DNA of 64,000 nt from UBA7672 sp963718145 (GCA_963718145.1 CAVQYJ010000004.1:1-64000), one strand, 5' to 3'; shown: positions 34,503 through 43,322, counted from the stretch's first letter. A program made the numbers and translations. The notes: generated from the letters alone by a model not told the origin.

Positions 34503-36326
34503 TCAATCCAGCTGGTATTCCGGAAGGCTCATGATCAGGTGCGTCAGCATCCTCAGTGAATCTTCCATGTATGTGTCGGCCGCCTTGATGTCGGTTGCGC
34601 CAAGATCCCCGTCGAGGAACCTGATCAGTCTCGCGCGCGAGTCCGCGCCGGGCTGCACGTGCATGAAGCGGTCAAGGAAATAGTCGACCACCTCGGACGT
34701 CGTGCGCAGGCCCTTCGCGCGCACCATGGCGCTGAGATCGAGCTGCGCCGTGTCGCGCGGGATGGCCTTGACCCGCTGGATCGCCATCTGCCAGCCGCGA
34801 TAGCTGGCGTAGCGCGTGTTGAAATCCTCATCCCGGTCGGCGGCCATGTTGGATTCAGCGACCACGACGCCCTCGGCCTGGCTCGTCGCCGCCGTGATGT
34901 CCGCCCCTTCCCGGATACGCGTCGACACCTGCCGGATGTCGGGAGCGAAGTTGTAGCGGTCCGGGGGGATGAAGTTGATGTCCGGGAACAGCACGTCGCG
35001 GGCGAAGTTGCCGCGCTCCAGCAACAGGCCCGGCGTGATCCAGCTCCGGCCTTGCGCCCAGCCGGCGACGGTCGGCGGGGCAAACAGTCTCTGGCCCAGC
35101 GCGCCGGTCGCCGCGTTGAAGTCGGGCACGCCTGGCACGGCCTTCAGGCCGAGCTTCTTGTACGTCGATATCGCCAGTTCGACCGGACCCTGGATCTGCG
35201 CGCCGGCGGAGGAGGGGCTGTAGAAATCCCGCGACAGGAAAACCGTCTCCAGGAACGGCGCGATCTCGTAGCGGTTCTTGCGCAGCACGTCGCCCAGCTT
35301 CGCCTGCAGTTTCGGATCGAGGTCCTCGCGCACGAAGAAGCGATAGAGCTTGCCCGCCATGTAGTTGGCCGTGACCGGCTGTTCCATGATGATGTCGATG
35401 ATCTGCACGCCATCGAAATTCCCGCTGCGGCCGAGGAAAGTCTTCTGTCCATTGTCGTGCTGGTCGGCATTGATGACGAATTTCGTGTCGACAGAGTTCC
35501 ACCCGGTGAATGCCCGCGCCGCCTCGCGCACATCCTTCTCGGAGTAGTTGCCGACGCCCATGGTGAAGAGTTCCATGATCTCCCGGGCGAAGTTCTCGTT
35601 GGGCGCGCCTTTGACGTTCTTTCCGGCGTCGAGGAAAGTCAGCATCGACGGGTCCTGGGCCACCGCCACGGTGAGGTCGCGGAAACTTCCCGTTCCCTTG
35701 CTCTGGAACAGCTCGAGCTGGATCAGCAGCTTGCGGTAGTCGCGCACCTTGTCTTCGTTGTTGGCGAAGTGGCCGTGCCAGAACAGCGCCATCTTCTCCT
35801 GCAATGGCGCGTTGCTCGTCAGCATGCGGTTCGCCCACCAGTAGCCGACGCGGCCCGTCTCGAGCGCGCTCGCGCGCAGCCAGTAGAAGAACGTGTTGGC
35901 GACCGGCTGGACGCGCCGGTTGCCGGCCGGCTTCACCTTCACGCCCATCGACTCGCCGGTCTTCTCCGCGCGTTCGGTCGCTGCGGGGCGGCTTTCGGGG
36001 AAGGGCTCCAGGCCTGGGTCGTGAATGCCCGAATGATCGAACGGCTTGAGGTGGCTGTTCTCCGCCGTCTCGAAATGGACGAGGCTGCGCACGGCCTCCG
36101 TCGGGCTCATGGCGGCGAGCCGCGCGATGTCCTCCGGCGTGCCGCCGAAGCCGGCGCGCGCGAGCAGATGCGCGGCCTTGTCGGCGTTCCAGTCCTTCGC
36201 CGACACTGGGGTCAGGTCATTGCGCCACGCATCTGGAGCAGCGGACTGCGCGGCAGCCGTGGGAGTAACCGCCGCGAGCAGGAAAGTCGCCCACGCGGCA
36301 AAGACATGAACCAGCATCCGGCGCAT
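34503..36326 (-). CDS. DUF1800 domain protein
   Basis: A 607-residue exported protein with a signal peptide (FAAWATFLLAAVTPTAAAQS). The DUF1800 domain begins WNADKAAHLLARAGFGGTPEDI and includes MLTSNAPLQEKMALFWHGHF, GAPNENFAREIMELFTMGVG, YSEKDVREAARAFTGW and FLSRDFYSP, the family's conserved blocks. The biochemical role is unknown. It is the upstream partner of the DUF1501 gene and ends within a few bases of its start. Confidence 0.92.
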   Translation of the reverse strand: MRRMLVHVFAAWATFLLAAVTPTAAAQSAAPDAWRNDLTPVSAKDWNADKAAHLLARAGFGGTPEDIARLAAMSPTEAVRSLVHFETAENSHLKPFDHSGIHDPGLEPFPESRPAATERAEKTGESMGVKVKPAGNRRVQPVANTFFYWLRASALETGRVGYWWANRMLTSNAPLQEKMALFWHGHFANNEDKVRDYRKLLIQLELFQSKGTGSFRDLTVAVAQDPSMLTFLDAGKNVKGAPNENFAREIMELFTMGVGNYSEKDVREAARAFTGWNSVDTKFVINADQHDNGQKTFLGRSGNFDGVQIIDIIMEQPVTANYMAGKLYRFFVREDLDPKLQAKLGDVLRKNRYEIAPFLETVFLSRDFYSPSSAGAQIQGPVELAISTYKKLGLKAVPGVPDFNAATGALGQRLFAPPTVAGWAQGRSWITPGLLLERGNFARDVLFPDINFIPPDRYNFAPDIRQVSTRIREGADITAATSQAEGVVVAESNMAADRDEDFNTRYASYRGWQMAIQRVKAIPRDTAQLDLSAMVRAKGLRTTSEVVDYFLDRFMHVQPGADSRARLIRFLDGDLGATDIKAADTYMEDSLRMLTHLIMSLPEYQLD

Positions 36327-36490
36327 CGGGACATGACCTCGGGATCAACAAGTCCGCAGGCTTGCGGACCGGACTGTCGCATCTTTGGCGCTGCAGGCAA
36401 ACAGCCCGGCAATCCAGCCCGCGCCCTGCAGGCGTCCCGCCGGGCCGGCGCCACAGGCGCAGCAATCAAATCAAGGAGAGAACGCTGTGA

Positions 36491-37525
36491 TCAGCGTGGA
36501 TCCTTGGCGTAGTAGTTCAGCGCGTTGCTCTTGCCCTGGCTGTCATAAAGTCGCGCGCCGGCCAGCATGTGAGGCAGGGAGTAGTTGCCCTCATGGCAGG
36601 CATATTCGTAGATCGCTCCCTGCGCCGGGCGCATCGGGATCTCTGCGCGCCAAGGCTTGGTGAAGGCGACGGGCTCCTCGACCTGGAATTCGTAGATGAT
36701 CTCGTCCGCGGCGGTTCGCGTGAAGCGCTCCGTGATTTTCGGATTCTGGCCAAGGTAGATCGACGCGGCGCCCGTGGGTCGCAGGGTATTGCGCTGGTCG
36801 ATGTTGATGGTCTCGACCACCAGAGTGTCGCCCTCCCACCGGCCGACTGAATCGCCCATCCAGTGGTTGATCGCTTCTGGTCCATGCTTGGCGCGCAGCG
36901 GGATGATCCGCGCATCGTGATTCATCTCGACGAGGATCATCACGTATCCGGGCGTCTGCACGATCTGGTAGTTGTTGTTGTACATCACGTTCAGCATCGG
37001 CGGCCCGCCCGTCGATCCGAAGCCCACGATGCAGCGGTCGGCCGGCGTGCGTCCCTCCGGGCCGGAAAAGTCAGCGTCGGCGCCCGAGTGCAACTTCTCG
37101 AATATCTTCCGGCCTTCGGGCGAATAGGGTACGCGCCCATCAGCCGGGTCGACGATCCACGCAGTGCGCGCCTGGCCGCGCACGACGCCGAGCCGCGTGC
37201 CGGCGTCGATCCAGAAGGAGTTGTAGCCGCCCACGCCCTGGGACGATGTCGGCGCGCCCTCCTTGGGATTGGTCCGCGCCGCGCCGCGCGCCTGGATGGC
37301 CGCATTCGCCTGCTCGCGCGCCCTGGCTTCTTCCGCCGTGGCCGTCGTGCTCGCGGCGCGCGAACTGCGCTCCAGCGTGGTGAGGCTGACATTGGTCCAC
37401 ACGCCCTGGAGATCCGGCTGGCCGTTGGCGAGCCGAGGCGGCGAGTAGGCGGGCTGCGCAAGCGCCGTGGCGGGCAGGGCCGCGCCAAGCATCAAAGCGA
37501 AGCCGAGTAGGGTGAATCGTGTCAT
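36491..37525 (-). CDS. secreted protein of unknown function
   Basis: A 344-residue protein with a clear Sec signal (FALMLGAALPATALAQP) followed by RLANGQPDLQGVWTN, an opening shared by a large family of uncharacterised secreted proteins in Acidobacteria and Proteobacteria. Other blocks are DRCIVGFGSTGGPPMLN, NNNYQIVQTPGYVMIL, GDSVGRWEGDTLVVETINI and the late YACHEGNYSLPHML, which are beta-rich. No active site is recognised. It stands alone on the minus strand between the DUF1800 gene and tRNA-Ile. Confidence 0.75.
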   Translation of the reverse strand: MTRFTLLGFALMLGAALPATALAQPAYSPPRLANGQPDLQGVWTNVSLTTLERSSRAASTTATAEEARAREQANAAIQARGAARTNPKEGAPTSSQGVGGYNSFWIDAGTRLGVVRGQARTAWIVDPADGRVPYSPEGRKIFEKLHSGADADFSGPEGRTPADRCIVGFGSTGGPPMLNVMYNNNYQIVQTPGYVMILVEMNHDARIIPLRAKHGPEAINHWMGDSVGRWEGDTLVVETINIDQRNTLRPTGAASIYLGQNPKITERFTRTAADEIIYEFQVEEPVAFTKPWRAEIPMRPAQGAIYEYACHEGNYSLPHMLAGARLYDSQGKSNALNYYAKDPR

Positions 37526-37733
37526 GGTCGTCCCCGGATAGTGTGACCGTTCCCGCGAGCAAATGCCTGCAAAGGCGAGGTGTCAATCTCGGTCCCTTCA
37601 TAACCTCCGGCGTTGACCCCATTCCGGGGTGAGACAGCGTCCATCGAAGGAGAACAAGAGGCTTGGGCGGCCTGACCACAAGCTGAGGTCGGAGGAGCGG
37701 CTGCTGCGCAGGGGAGCGACTGCGAGCGCAAGA

Positions 37734-37809
37734 TGGTGGGCCCGGCAGGACTCGAACCTGCAACCAGACCGTTATGAGCGGCCGGCTCTAACCATTGAGC
37801 TACAGGCCC
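37734..37809 (-). tRNA. tRNA-Ile2 (anticodon CAU)
   Basis: The minus strand gives acceptor GGGCCTG paired with CGGGCCC, an anticodon arm with CCG-CTCATAA-CGG (anticodon CAU), T-arm GCAGGTTCGAGTCCTGC and an encoded CCA. The CAU anticodon within GCTCATAACGG and the G1-C72 acceptor fit the lysidine-modified isoleucine tRNA better than elongator or initiator methionine tRNA. The identity is therefore likely but not certain. Confidence 0.85.
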
Positions 37810-38055
37810 CACCGGAACGCGGCGCACCATACGGACTTTTCCGTCAATGGGAATGGCGGCGGGAATGGCAGCCGCTCTGGCGTCGATTCTCGGTATTCGT
37901 CGGGCCAGTTGGCGGGATCAACCGACGGGGATCGGTGCAGGCCACGCGGTGCGAACCACGCCGAACCCGTGTCGGGGAGAAATGCGGTGGTGCGGATGCC
38001 GGCCGGACAGATACAGGATCGCTAGCCGCAGGACCGCCAGCTATAGGACTCCCAG

Positions 38056-38229
38056 CTACAAAACCGATCGTCCCTGGACCGCCCTCACCACGAAGGCGAG
38101 AACCGTCAGCGCCAGGAAGATCACAAAGAGAATTTGCGCGATCGAGGCAGAGACGCCCGCCAGTCCGCCAAACCCGAGCGCTGCCGCCGCAAGCGCCAGA
38201 ACGAAAAACACAAGCGCCCAGCCGAACAT
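38056..38229 (-). CDS. DUF1328 small membrane protein (copy 1)
   Basis: A 57-residue protein with two hydrophobic helices, MFGWALVFFVLALAAAALGF and IAQILFVIFLALTVLAFVV, joined by GGLAGVSAS. This is the DUF1328/YtjA pattern of small inner-membrane proteins, often induced by stress. A clear EcfG-type promoter lies 34-60 bases upstream, so it should be part of the general stress regulon. A second copy lies at 43381-43548. Confidence 0.88.
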   Translation of the reverse strand: MFGWALVFFVLALAAAALGFGGLAGVSASIAQILFVIFLALTVLAFVVRAVQGRSVL

Positions 38230-38262
38230 GACGCACCTCCCATAGGTTTTAACCATCCAACC

Positions 38263-38288
38263 AACGCAGCATCCCGGCACACCGTTCC
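38263..38288 (-). promoter_or_regulatory. EcfG-type promoter for DUF1328 copy 1
   Basis: On the minus strand GGAAC (38288-38284) and CGTT (38266-38263) are separated by 17 bases, matching the alphaproteobacterial general stress sigma factor consensus exactly. The start codon is 34 bases downstream. Confidence 0.8.
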
Positions 38289-38322
38289 CGAAACGATGCT
38301 CGGCCTCAGCGGCGCCTGCGAT

Positions 38323-38347
38323 GGAACATCGGAACCCGCACAGCGTT
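38323..38347 (+). promoter_or_regulatory. EcfG-type promoter for entericidin-like gene
   Basis: GGAAC at 38323-38327, 16 bases, then CGTT at 38344-38347 match the EcfG consensus. The lipoprotein start is 48 bases downstream. Together with the oppositely directed promoter at 38263-38288 it forms a divergent stress-promoter pair. Confidence 0.8.
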
Positions 38348-38394
38348 GAGGCAGTGGTCGGTTGATTAGGCCGACGGGACATGTGGAGATATTC

Positions 38395-38532
38395 ATGAAA
38401 CTTGCATTTGCAGCTTTTGCTTTCCTGCTCGCCGCCTCCGCGGCCGCCTGCAACACCATCGACGGCGTCGGCCAAGACACCAAAGCCGCGGGCGAGGCCG
38501 TTTCGGACGCCGCCAAGGAAGTTCAGAACTAG
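38395..38532 (+). CDS. entericidin A/B-like small lipoprotein
   Basis: A 45-residue lipoprotein: a 19-residue signal ending in a lipobox (ASAAAC) and a short mature part NTIDGVGQDTKAAGEAVSDA, the hallmark of the entericidin EcnA/EcnB family. In E. coli these are small envelope lipoproteins linked to stress and stationary phase. An ATG follows TGTGGAGAT closely. The EcfG-type promoter just upstream places it in the general stress regulon. Confidence 0.88.
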   Translation: MKLAFAAFAFLLAASAAACNTIDGVGQDTKAAGEAVSDAAKEVQN

Positions 38533-38656
38533 GCGTCGCGACTAAGTCACAGGAATTCCGGCGAGCGCCGCGTCTGGACCCCAGGCGCGGCGTTCCGCTT
38601 CCGGCGCCCATCGTGCATGTTGATATCTCGGGGGGCCGAAGACGGACGTGGTAACC

Positions 38657-39154
38657 ATGAGACGCACCCTCGGCTTACTCGGCGCTGTGGCGGGAATTCA
38701 CCTTTTCACCGCCCTGCCTGCTACGGCCCAGGCCGCTCTGGACGCGTCGGCCGACCTGTGCCCGCGCAACGCCCTGAAAATCTATTTCGCGTCCGGTGAC
38801 GTGATAGCGTCGCCCCAGGCTGAAGCGCTCATCGGCAAGATCGGCGAGACCGCATCGAGCTGCTTGCCCGACAATATCGACCTGGTCGCCCATTTTGACA
38901 CCGTCGCTGATGGCGACCGCGCCGTCTCGGTGGCGCTGGAGCGTCTCTCCCGTGTCGCCGCCGATCTCGTGTCGCGGGGCATCTCATCGGACCGCATCCG
39001 CATTGCCGCCCGCGCCGCAAGGGTCGGTGAGGTTCCAGCGTCGAGCCTCAACCAGATCGACGTGCTGTTCCGCAAGGCGGATCCCGCCGCGGCCGAACCT
39101 GACGAAGCACCGCCTGCATCGACCGTGCGGACGGTCCAGAGCCAGGCTATCTAG
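38657..39154 (+). CDS. OmpA-like periplasmic protein
   Basis: A 165-residue exported protein with a signal peptide (LLGAVAGIHLFTALPATAQA). The mature part resembles a small OmpA_C domain: IYFASGDVIASPQAEALIGK matches the usual F-x-x-x-S-x-x-L opening, DLVAHFDTVADGDRAVSVAL the Asp-rich binding strand, and LSRVAADLVSRGI-SSDRI the following helix. It is shorter and more divergent than peptidoglycan-binding OmpA domains, so binding is uncertain. The ATG at 38657 is chosen over a GTG nine bases upstream. Confidence 0.65.
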   Translation: MRRTLGLLGAVAGIHLFTALPATAQAALDASADLCPRNALKIYFASGDVIASPQAEALIGKIGETASSCLPDNIDLVAHFDTVADGDRAVSVALERLSRVAADLVSRGISSDRIRIAARAARVGEVPASSLNQIDVLFRKADPAAAEPDEAPPASTVRTVQSQAI

Positions 39155-39178
39155 GAAATTGTCGGCCTGCTTCGAGCG

Positions 39179-39518
39179 TCAGCCGACCAGCGGCGGAAGC
39201 ACGCCGAATTCACCCTCAGGCGATCCGCACGGCATGCGTCGAAGCTGTTCGATCTGGCGCGCATCGATGCGCTCGGAAGCAATGATCTCGCCCTTGTTGC
39301 GGTAGACCGCGACCCAGGCCGTGGTCTGCCCGCGCGTATCGAACGACACCGGTGCGATCTCGACGGTCTGCCGCGCCAGGCAGGTCCACTTGCCCGCTGG
39401 AGCCGAACTGGCTGACGACGAGATCGCCGCGGAAGCGGAAGGCGACTGCGCCTCTGATACCGGCAAGATGGCCAGCACACGCGGCGGCAATAGGCAGAAT
39501 GATCTTTGAAACCGACAT
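39179..39518 (-). CDS. small exported protein with broken signal peptide
   Basis: The ATG at 39518 starts a signal-like MSVSKIILPIAAA in one frame. The continuation VLAILPVSEAQSPSASA and the mature domain (KWTCLARQTVEIAPVSFD, WVAVYRNKGEIIASERID, RRMPCGS) lie in another. Removing a single T near 39480 joins them into a 112-residue protein with a good signal peptide. The mature part has two Cys residues and no family I recognise. A near-consensus EcfG-type promoter lies upstream. The break is probably a one-base insertion. Confidence 0.55.
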
Positions 39519-39544
39519 GGCCAAAACACCTTCACCACGGAGTC

Positions 39545-39569
39545 TACGTGCGGGTGCTCTGACCGTTCC
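39545..39569 (-). promoter_or_regulatory. possible EcfG-type promoter
   Basis: On the minus strand GGAAC (39569-39565), 16 bases, then CGTA (39548-39545): one mismatch from the EcfG consensus. The reconstructed start codon at 39518 lies 27 bases downstream. Confidence 0.5.
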
Positions 39570-39614
39570 GGTAAGGTAAAGAAGTTTTTAGCGACTGTGG
39601 CGGTCACCCGCCGA

Positions 39615-40404
39615 TCAGGCCGTGACCGGCCGCTCGACGTGGAAGAACAGAGCCTGTCCGATCGCCGCCTTCACCGTCTCCGGCTGGAAGGGCTTGGTGA
39701 TCAGGAACGCCGGCTCGGGTTTCTCCCCGGTGAGAAGGCGTTCGGGGAAGGCGGTGATGAAGATCACCGGCACGTCTGTGCCCTTGAGGATGTCGTTCAC
39801 GGCGTCGATGCCGGACGAGCCGTCGGCGAGCTGGATGTCCGCCAGCACGATCCCCGGCCGGCGCGCCTTCACGGCGGCGACGGCCTCGGTGCGCGTCGTT
39901 GCGATTGCCGAGACCCGGTGGCCGAGATCCAGCACCAGCGCCTCGATGTCGGCGGCGATCACCGGCTCGTCCTCGATGATGAGAACTTCGGTGGCCAGTT
40001 CCGCTTCGATGTCACGCTGCGCCCGGGCGATCAGCCCCCGCACGCCTTCGGTCGAATCGTCGAGAATCTGGGCGGCCTCGTCGATGGTGAACCCTTCCAG
40101 GGCGGTCAGCAGGAAGGCCTGCCGGTGACGCGGCGGAATACGCATCACGCGCTGGGTGATGGCGTCATTGGCGCCCTGTTCGGTTGGGTGTTTCCAGCTT
40201 GGCGCCGGTCGCTCCCCAGATCACCTGGAAGAGCTTGTAGAGGGCGACCTTGGGCGGCAGCTGTTCGAGTTCGGCTTCCCCCGCGGCCAGCGCCTGGAGC
40301 GCCGCCTTGACGTAAGCGTCACCACTCTTCTGGTTGCCCGTCAGGGCCCGGGCATAGCGCCGGAGGTAGGGCAAATGCGGCCCAAGCTGCTCGACAAGGC
40401 TCAT
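39615..40404 (-). CDS. phyR: general stress response regulator PhyR, frame broken
   Basis: PhyR is the anti-anti-sigma switch of the alphaproteobacterial general stress response. When phosphorylated, its sigma-like domain captures NepR and frees EcfG. The sigma-like part starts MSLVEQLGPHLPYLRRYARAL. The receiver has LIIEDEPVIAADIEALV, the phospho-acceptor Asp in VLADIQLADGSSG, and TAFPERLLTGEKPEPAFLI. The two halves lie in different frames. Removing one base of the GGG run at 40174-40176 joins KLETPNRTG to ANDAITQRVMRIPPRHRQAF, giving 262 residues, the normal PhyR length. It is divergent from nepR-ecfG. Confidence 0.92.
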
Positions 40405-40448
40405 GAAATCTCCCGCACGTCTTTGAAATTAGTCCCAGCAGACGGCAA

Positions 40449-40473
40449 AACGCAGGGATGGAACCCGGGTTCC
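40449..40473 (-). promoter_or_regulatory. EcfG-type promoter for phyR
   Basis: Minus strand GGAAC (40473-40469), 16 bases, CGTT (40452-40449): an exact EcfG consensus placed 45 bases before the phyR start. The -35 element is half of the palindrome GGAACCCGGGTTCC. This gives positive autoregulation of the response. Confidence 0.85.
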
Positions 40474-40493
40474 GTGTTTTTTGCAATTCTCCC

Positions 40494-40518
40494 GGAACCT
40501 TTTGTGTGGCGGCGGGTT
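40494..40518 (+). promoter_or_regulatory. EcfG-type promoter for nepR-ecfG
   Basis: GGAAC at 40494-40498 is followed after 16 bases by GGTT (40515-40518), one mismatch from CGTT. It lies 65 bases before nepR and reads away from the phyR promoter, the usual arrangement at this locus. Confidence 0.65.
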
Positions 40519-40582
40519 TTGGCCCTGAAGCGGGGAATTTCTGCACACACCAACGGCAGACAGCAGGAAGTTGTATCGAAAG

Positions 40583-40858
40583 ATGGGACACGACAATACC
40601 GACGACCCGGACGGCAAGGACGGCGCGGGCGGAAAGCCTGTCGATCCTCGCGTCGCGCGCCGCCGCCAGGACGCCATCGGCCGCCGCCTGCGGCAGATGT
40701 ACGACGAGGTCGTCAACGAGGACATCCCGGACGACTTCATGGGATTCCTCGAAGAGGCGGATTCCAAACGCCCAAAGGACACGGGTCCTGATCAAGGCCC
40801 GATGATCGATTCACCCGAGCCGGCGCCGGTGGGGCGCGCCGTCAAGTCAGACCACTGA
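40583..40858 (+). CDS. nepR: anti-sigma factor NepR
   Basis: A 91-residue anti-sigma factor that holds EcfG inactive and is bound by phosphorylated PhyR. The core IGRRLRQMYDEVVNEDIPDD matches the two-helix NepR motif, followed by FMGFLEEAD. The flanking N- and C-terminal tails are charged and low-complexity, as usual. The ATG at 40583 is preferred to an upstream start at 40571. It lies 15 bases before ecfG and is probably cotranscribed with it. Confidence 0.93.
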   Translation: MGHDNTDDPDGKDGAGGKPVDPRVARRRQDAIGRRLRQMYDEVVNEDIPDDFMGFLEEADSKRPKDTGPDQGPMIDSPEPAPVGRAVKSDH

Positions 40859-40873
40859 TCGGCGGGTAAGGTG

Positions 40874-41494
40874 ATGGCGGACATAACAAAACAGCAGGAA
40901 GACACGTTCAAGAAGGACCTGGTGGCGGCGATCCCCCACCTTCGCGCCTTCGCGCGCAGCCTGTGCAACGACCCGACCCAGGCCGACGACCTGGCGCAGG
41001 AAGCCCTGGCCAAGGCCTGGAAGGCCCGCGACTCGTTCGAGCCAGGCACCAGCATCAAGGCCTGGACCTTCATGATCCTGCGCAACCAGTTCTACTCCGA
41101 AAAGCGCCGCAGCTGGCGCTCGGCCCCGCTCGACGTCGAGATGGCCGAGAACACGCTGCTGGCGAATGACGATCCGACCGTGCCGATGGAGCTGCTTGAA
41201 CTCCGCGCGGCGCTGGCCAAACTGCCGGACGACCAGCGTGAAGCGCTGATTCTGGTCGGCGCGGGCGGGATGGCCTATGAAGAGGCCGCACAGGTTTGCC
41301 AGTGCGCCGTAGGCACGATCAAGAGCAGGGTGAGCCGCGCTCGTCGGGCGCTGGAAGTGCTGCTGTCCGAAGCAGGACCGAGACACGCAAATGGCGATCA
41401 CGACATCCCTGCTGAAAAAGCTTTCGACGACATTCTCCAGCAGGCGGCCGTCCTTGCCGGAGGCGGCGGAGTCCGCTCCAGGGGAGACGGCTGA
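40874..41494 (+). CDS. ecfG: general stress ECF sigma factor EcfG
   Basis: A 206-residue ECF15 (EcfG) sigma factor. Region 2 is IPHLRAFARSLCNDPTQADD, DLAQEALAKAWKARDSF and KAWTFMILRNQFYSEKRR. Region 4 is LPDDQREALILVGAGGMAYE, then GTIKSRVSRARRALEVLL. It directs RNA polymerase to GGAAC-N16/17-CGTT promoters, several of which lie around this locus. The C-terminal tail beyond region 4 (about 30 residues) is unlike other EcfG proteins because it overlaps the first 104 bases of the kinase gene. The ATG at 40874 follows GGGTAAGGTG. Confidence 0.95.
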   Translation: MADITKQQEDTFKKDLVAAIPHLRAFARSLCNDPTQADDLAQEALAKAWKARDSFEPGTSIKAWTFMILRNQFYSEKRRSWRSAPLDVEMAENTLLANDDPTVPMELLELRAALAKLPDDQREALILVGAGGMAYEEAAQVCQCAVGTIKSRVSRARRALEVLLSEAGPRHANGDHDIPAEKAFDDILQQAAVLAGGGGVRSRGDG

Positions 41495-43241
41495 AGTCGC
41501 CTCTGCCCCACGCCTGTCCCTGCGCGTCCTGCTGCTGCTGATCTTCGCGGTCGCCCTGTCGCCTGTGCTCGTCATCGGAGGCGTGCGCTGGTCGGGCGAT
41601 ATCGAGCGCGAGACGGCGCGCCGTCGCGAGACCATGCTGCTGGTTGCCGAGCAGTCCGCCGGCCGCGCCGAAAGCGTGCTCACATCCGCCTCGCCACTGC
41701 TCAACGTCATCGAGTCCCTGATCGGTCCCGATCCTTGTCTGGGCAAGATCCAGCAGACGGTCGATCTGCTTCCCCAGTACACCGCCATGGCCGTCATCGG
41801 CGCGGACGGGATCGTGCGATGCTCCACGATGGAGGGGGCGGAGGGCGTCTCCGTCGCCGACCGCGACTGGTACCGCGAGCTCCGCTCAACGGACGCGGAG
41901 ATCACGCAGTCCGCCGCCAATTTCGGCCCGCTCAGCAAGCTCTGGATGATGACCACGGCCAAGCGCCTTCGCACGCGGGATGGCGGATTTGACGGCGCCC
42001 TGGCCCTGGCGACGCCCGTCGAATCAATGGTCTACCGACTCAACCGCAACGACCTGCCCAGGGACAGCGAGGTTGCGCTGATGGACAAGTCCGGCCGCGT
42101 CTTCGGCAGTTCCCATTGGGACACGGTCGGCGCTGATATCATCGCCAGGGTCTCGAAAGGCGAGGGCGGCTTTTTCAGCGAGCATTCGAAGTCAGGACAA
42201 GGGCGCGACGTGGCCATCGTTCCGCTTTCGGGCGCATCGGGTCTCACGAACGCCAAGTTCTTCGCGCTCCTGTCGGCTCCGAAACTTGCGCCCATCGCGC
42301 TGGAAAATGTCAGCGCCTTCGGCAGTTTCGCGCTGCCGCTGCTTGCCTGGCTGCTGGCGCTGGTGACGGCGTGGCTAGCAACCGACCGCCTCGTGTTGCG
42401 CTGGCTCGACTACCTGCGCCGCATCGCCGGCCTCTATGCCTCGGGCAAGCTTTCGGTCCAGCCGATCCGCGCCAAACGCGCAGCCCCGAGCGAGATCAAC
42501 GTGCTCGCCGACACGATGGAGGCGATGGCGATCAGCGTTCGCGACCGCACCGTCCACCTCGAGAACGCCATTGTGGCGCGCGACGCCGCGATGAAGGAAA
42601 TCCACCACCGGGTGAAGAACAACCTTCAGATCATCAACTCGCTGCTCAGCCTGCAGAGCCGCAAGGTGAAGGATCCCGCCGCCATCGCCGTGCTCGACGA
42701 CGCGCGCGCTCGCATCACCGCTTTGTCGCTGATCCACCGCTCGCTCTACGAGCAAAACGACATCCGCTCGGTTGAGGTGAAGAATTTCTTCGGCGATCTC
42801 GCCACGCAGCTCGACCAGGCGCTCGGCGCAGAGGACCAGAAGATCAGGATCGAGAGTTCCATCGACGACGACACCGTCGACGCCGATGTCGCCGTGCCGC
42901 TGGCGCTGTTCACCGCCGAAGCCGTCACCAACTCGATCAAGCACGCCTTCCCGGCAGGGGGCGGCTCTCGCGGCGGCCGTGTCCTGGTCACCTATCGCGT
43001 CGGCGAGACGGAGACGGTTCTGGCGGTCGAGGACGACGGCATCGGCGGCGATGAGGCGCAGGCCGCCTCCGCCGGCGGCATCGGCTCCACCCTGATGACC
43101 GCCTTCGCCAAGCAGGTGCACGGCGTTCTCGAAGAGGAACGCGTCCGCTCCGGCGGCCGCCTCGTGCGCATCCGCATGCCCCGCATCAACGGCGTCACCG
43201 GCGCCCACCCCAGCACCGCGGTCTCCGCCGCCGCCAAGTAG
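41391..43241 (+). CDS. HisKA_2/HWE-type sensor histidine kinase
   Basis: A 616-residue membrane kinase placed to phosphorylate PhyR. It has TM1 (RVLLLLIFAVALSPVLVIGG), a periplasmic Cache-like sensor of about 240 residues with SVADRDWYRELRS and FGPLSKLWMM, TM2 (FALPLLAWLLALVTAWLA), and a HAMP-like linker. The dimerisation helix is MKEIHHRVKNNLQIINSLL (phospho-His 405 or 406), and the ATPase domain has ALFTAEAVTNSIKHAF and EDDGIGG. PhyK/PhyT-type kinases at PhyR loci have this build. The ATG start lies 104 bases inside ecfG in another frame; a TTG near 41453 is the only later start before TM1. Confidence 0.9.
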   Translation: MAITTSLLKKLSTTFSSRRPSLPEAAESAPGETAEVASAPRLSLRVLLLLIFAVALSPVLVIGGVRWSGDIERETARRRETMLLVAEQSAGRAESVLTSASPLLNVIESLIGPDPCLGKIQQTVDLLPQYTAMAVIGADGIVRCSTMEGAEGVSVADRDWYRELRSTDAEITQSAANFGPLSKLWMMTTAKRLRTRDGGFDGALALATPVESMVYRLNRNDLPRDSEVALMDKSGRVFGSSHWDTVGADIIARVSKGEGGFFSEHSKSGQGRDVAIVPLSGASGLTNAKFFALLSAPKLAPIALENVSAFGSFALPLLAWLLALVTAWLATDRLVLRWLDYLRRIAGLYASGKLSVQPIRAKRAAPSEINVLADTMEAMAISVRDRTVHLENAIVARDAAMKEIHHRVKNNLQIINSLLSLQSRKVKDPAAIAVLDDARARITALSLIHRSLYEQNDIRSVEVKNFFGDLATQLDQALGAEDQKIRIESSIDDDTVDADVAVPLALFTAEAVTNSIKHAFPAGGGSRGGRVLVTYRVGETETVLAVEDDGIGGDEAQAASAGGIGSTLMTAFAKQVHGVLEEERVRSGGRLVRIRMPRINGVTGAHPSTAVSAAAK

Positions 43242-43322
43242 CGGAAGTAGGGAAGGGCCGCTTGCCCCAGAAAAAGGGCGAGCGCCGGGCGCGGTCGGTC
43301 TCGCGGTGAGCCCAATCGCGAT

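Noticed and set aside
34659..36512. A 617-codon plus-strand frame opposite the DUF1800 gene
   Set aside because: Its composition is that of a shadow (many Arg, Val, His), without motifs, and the DUF1800 protein on the other strand is clear.
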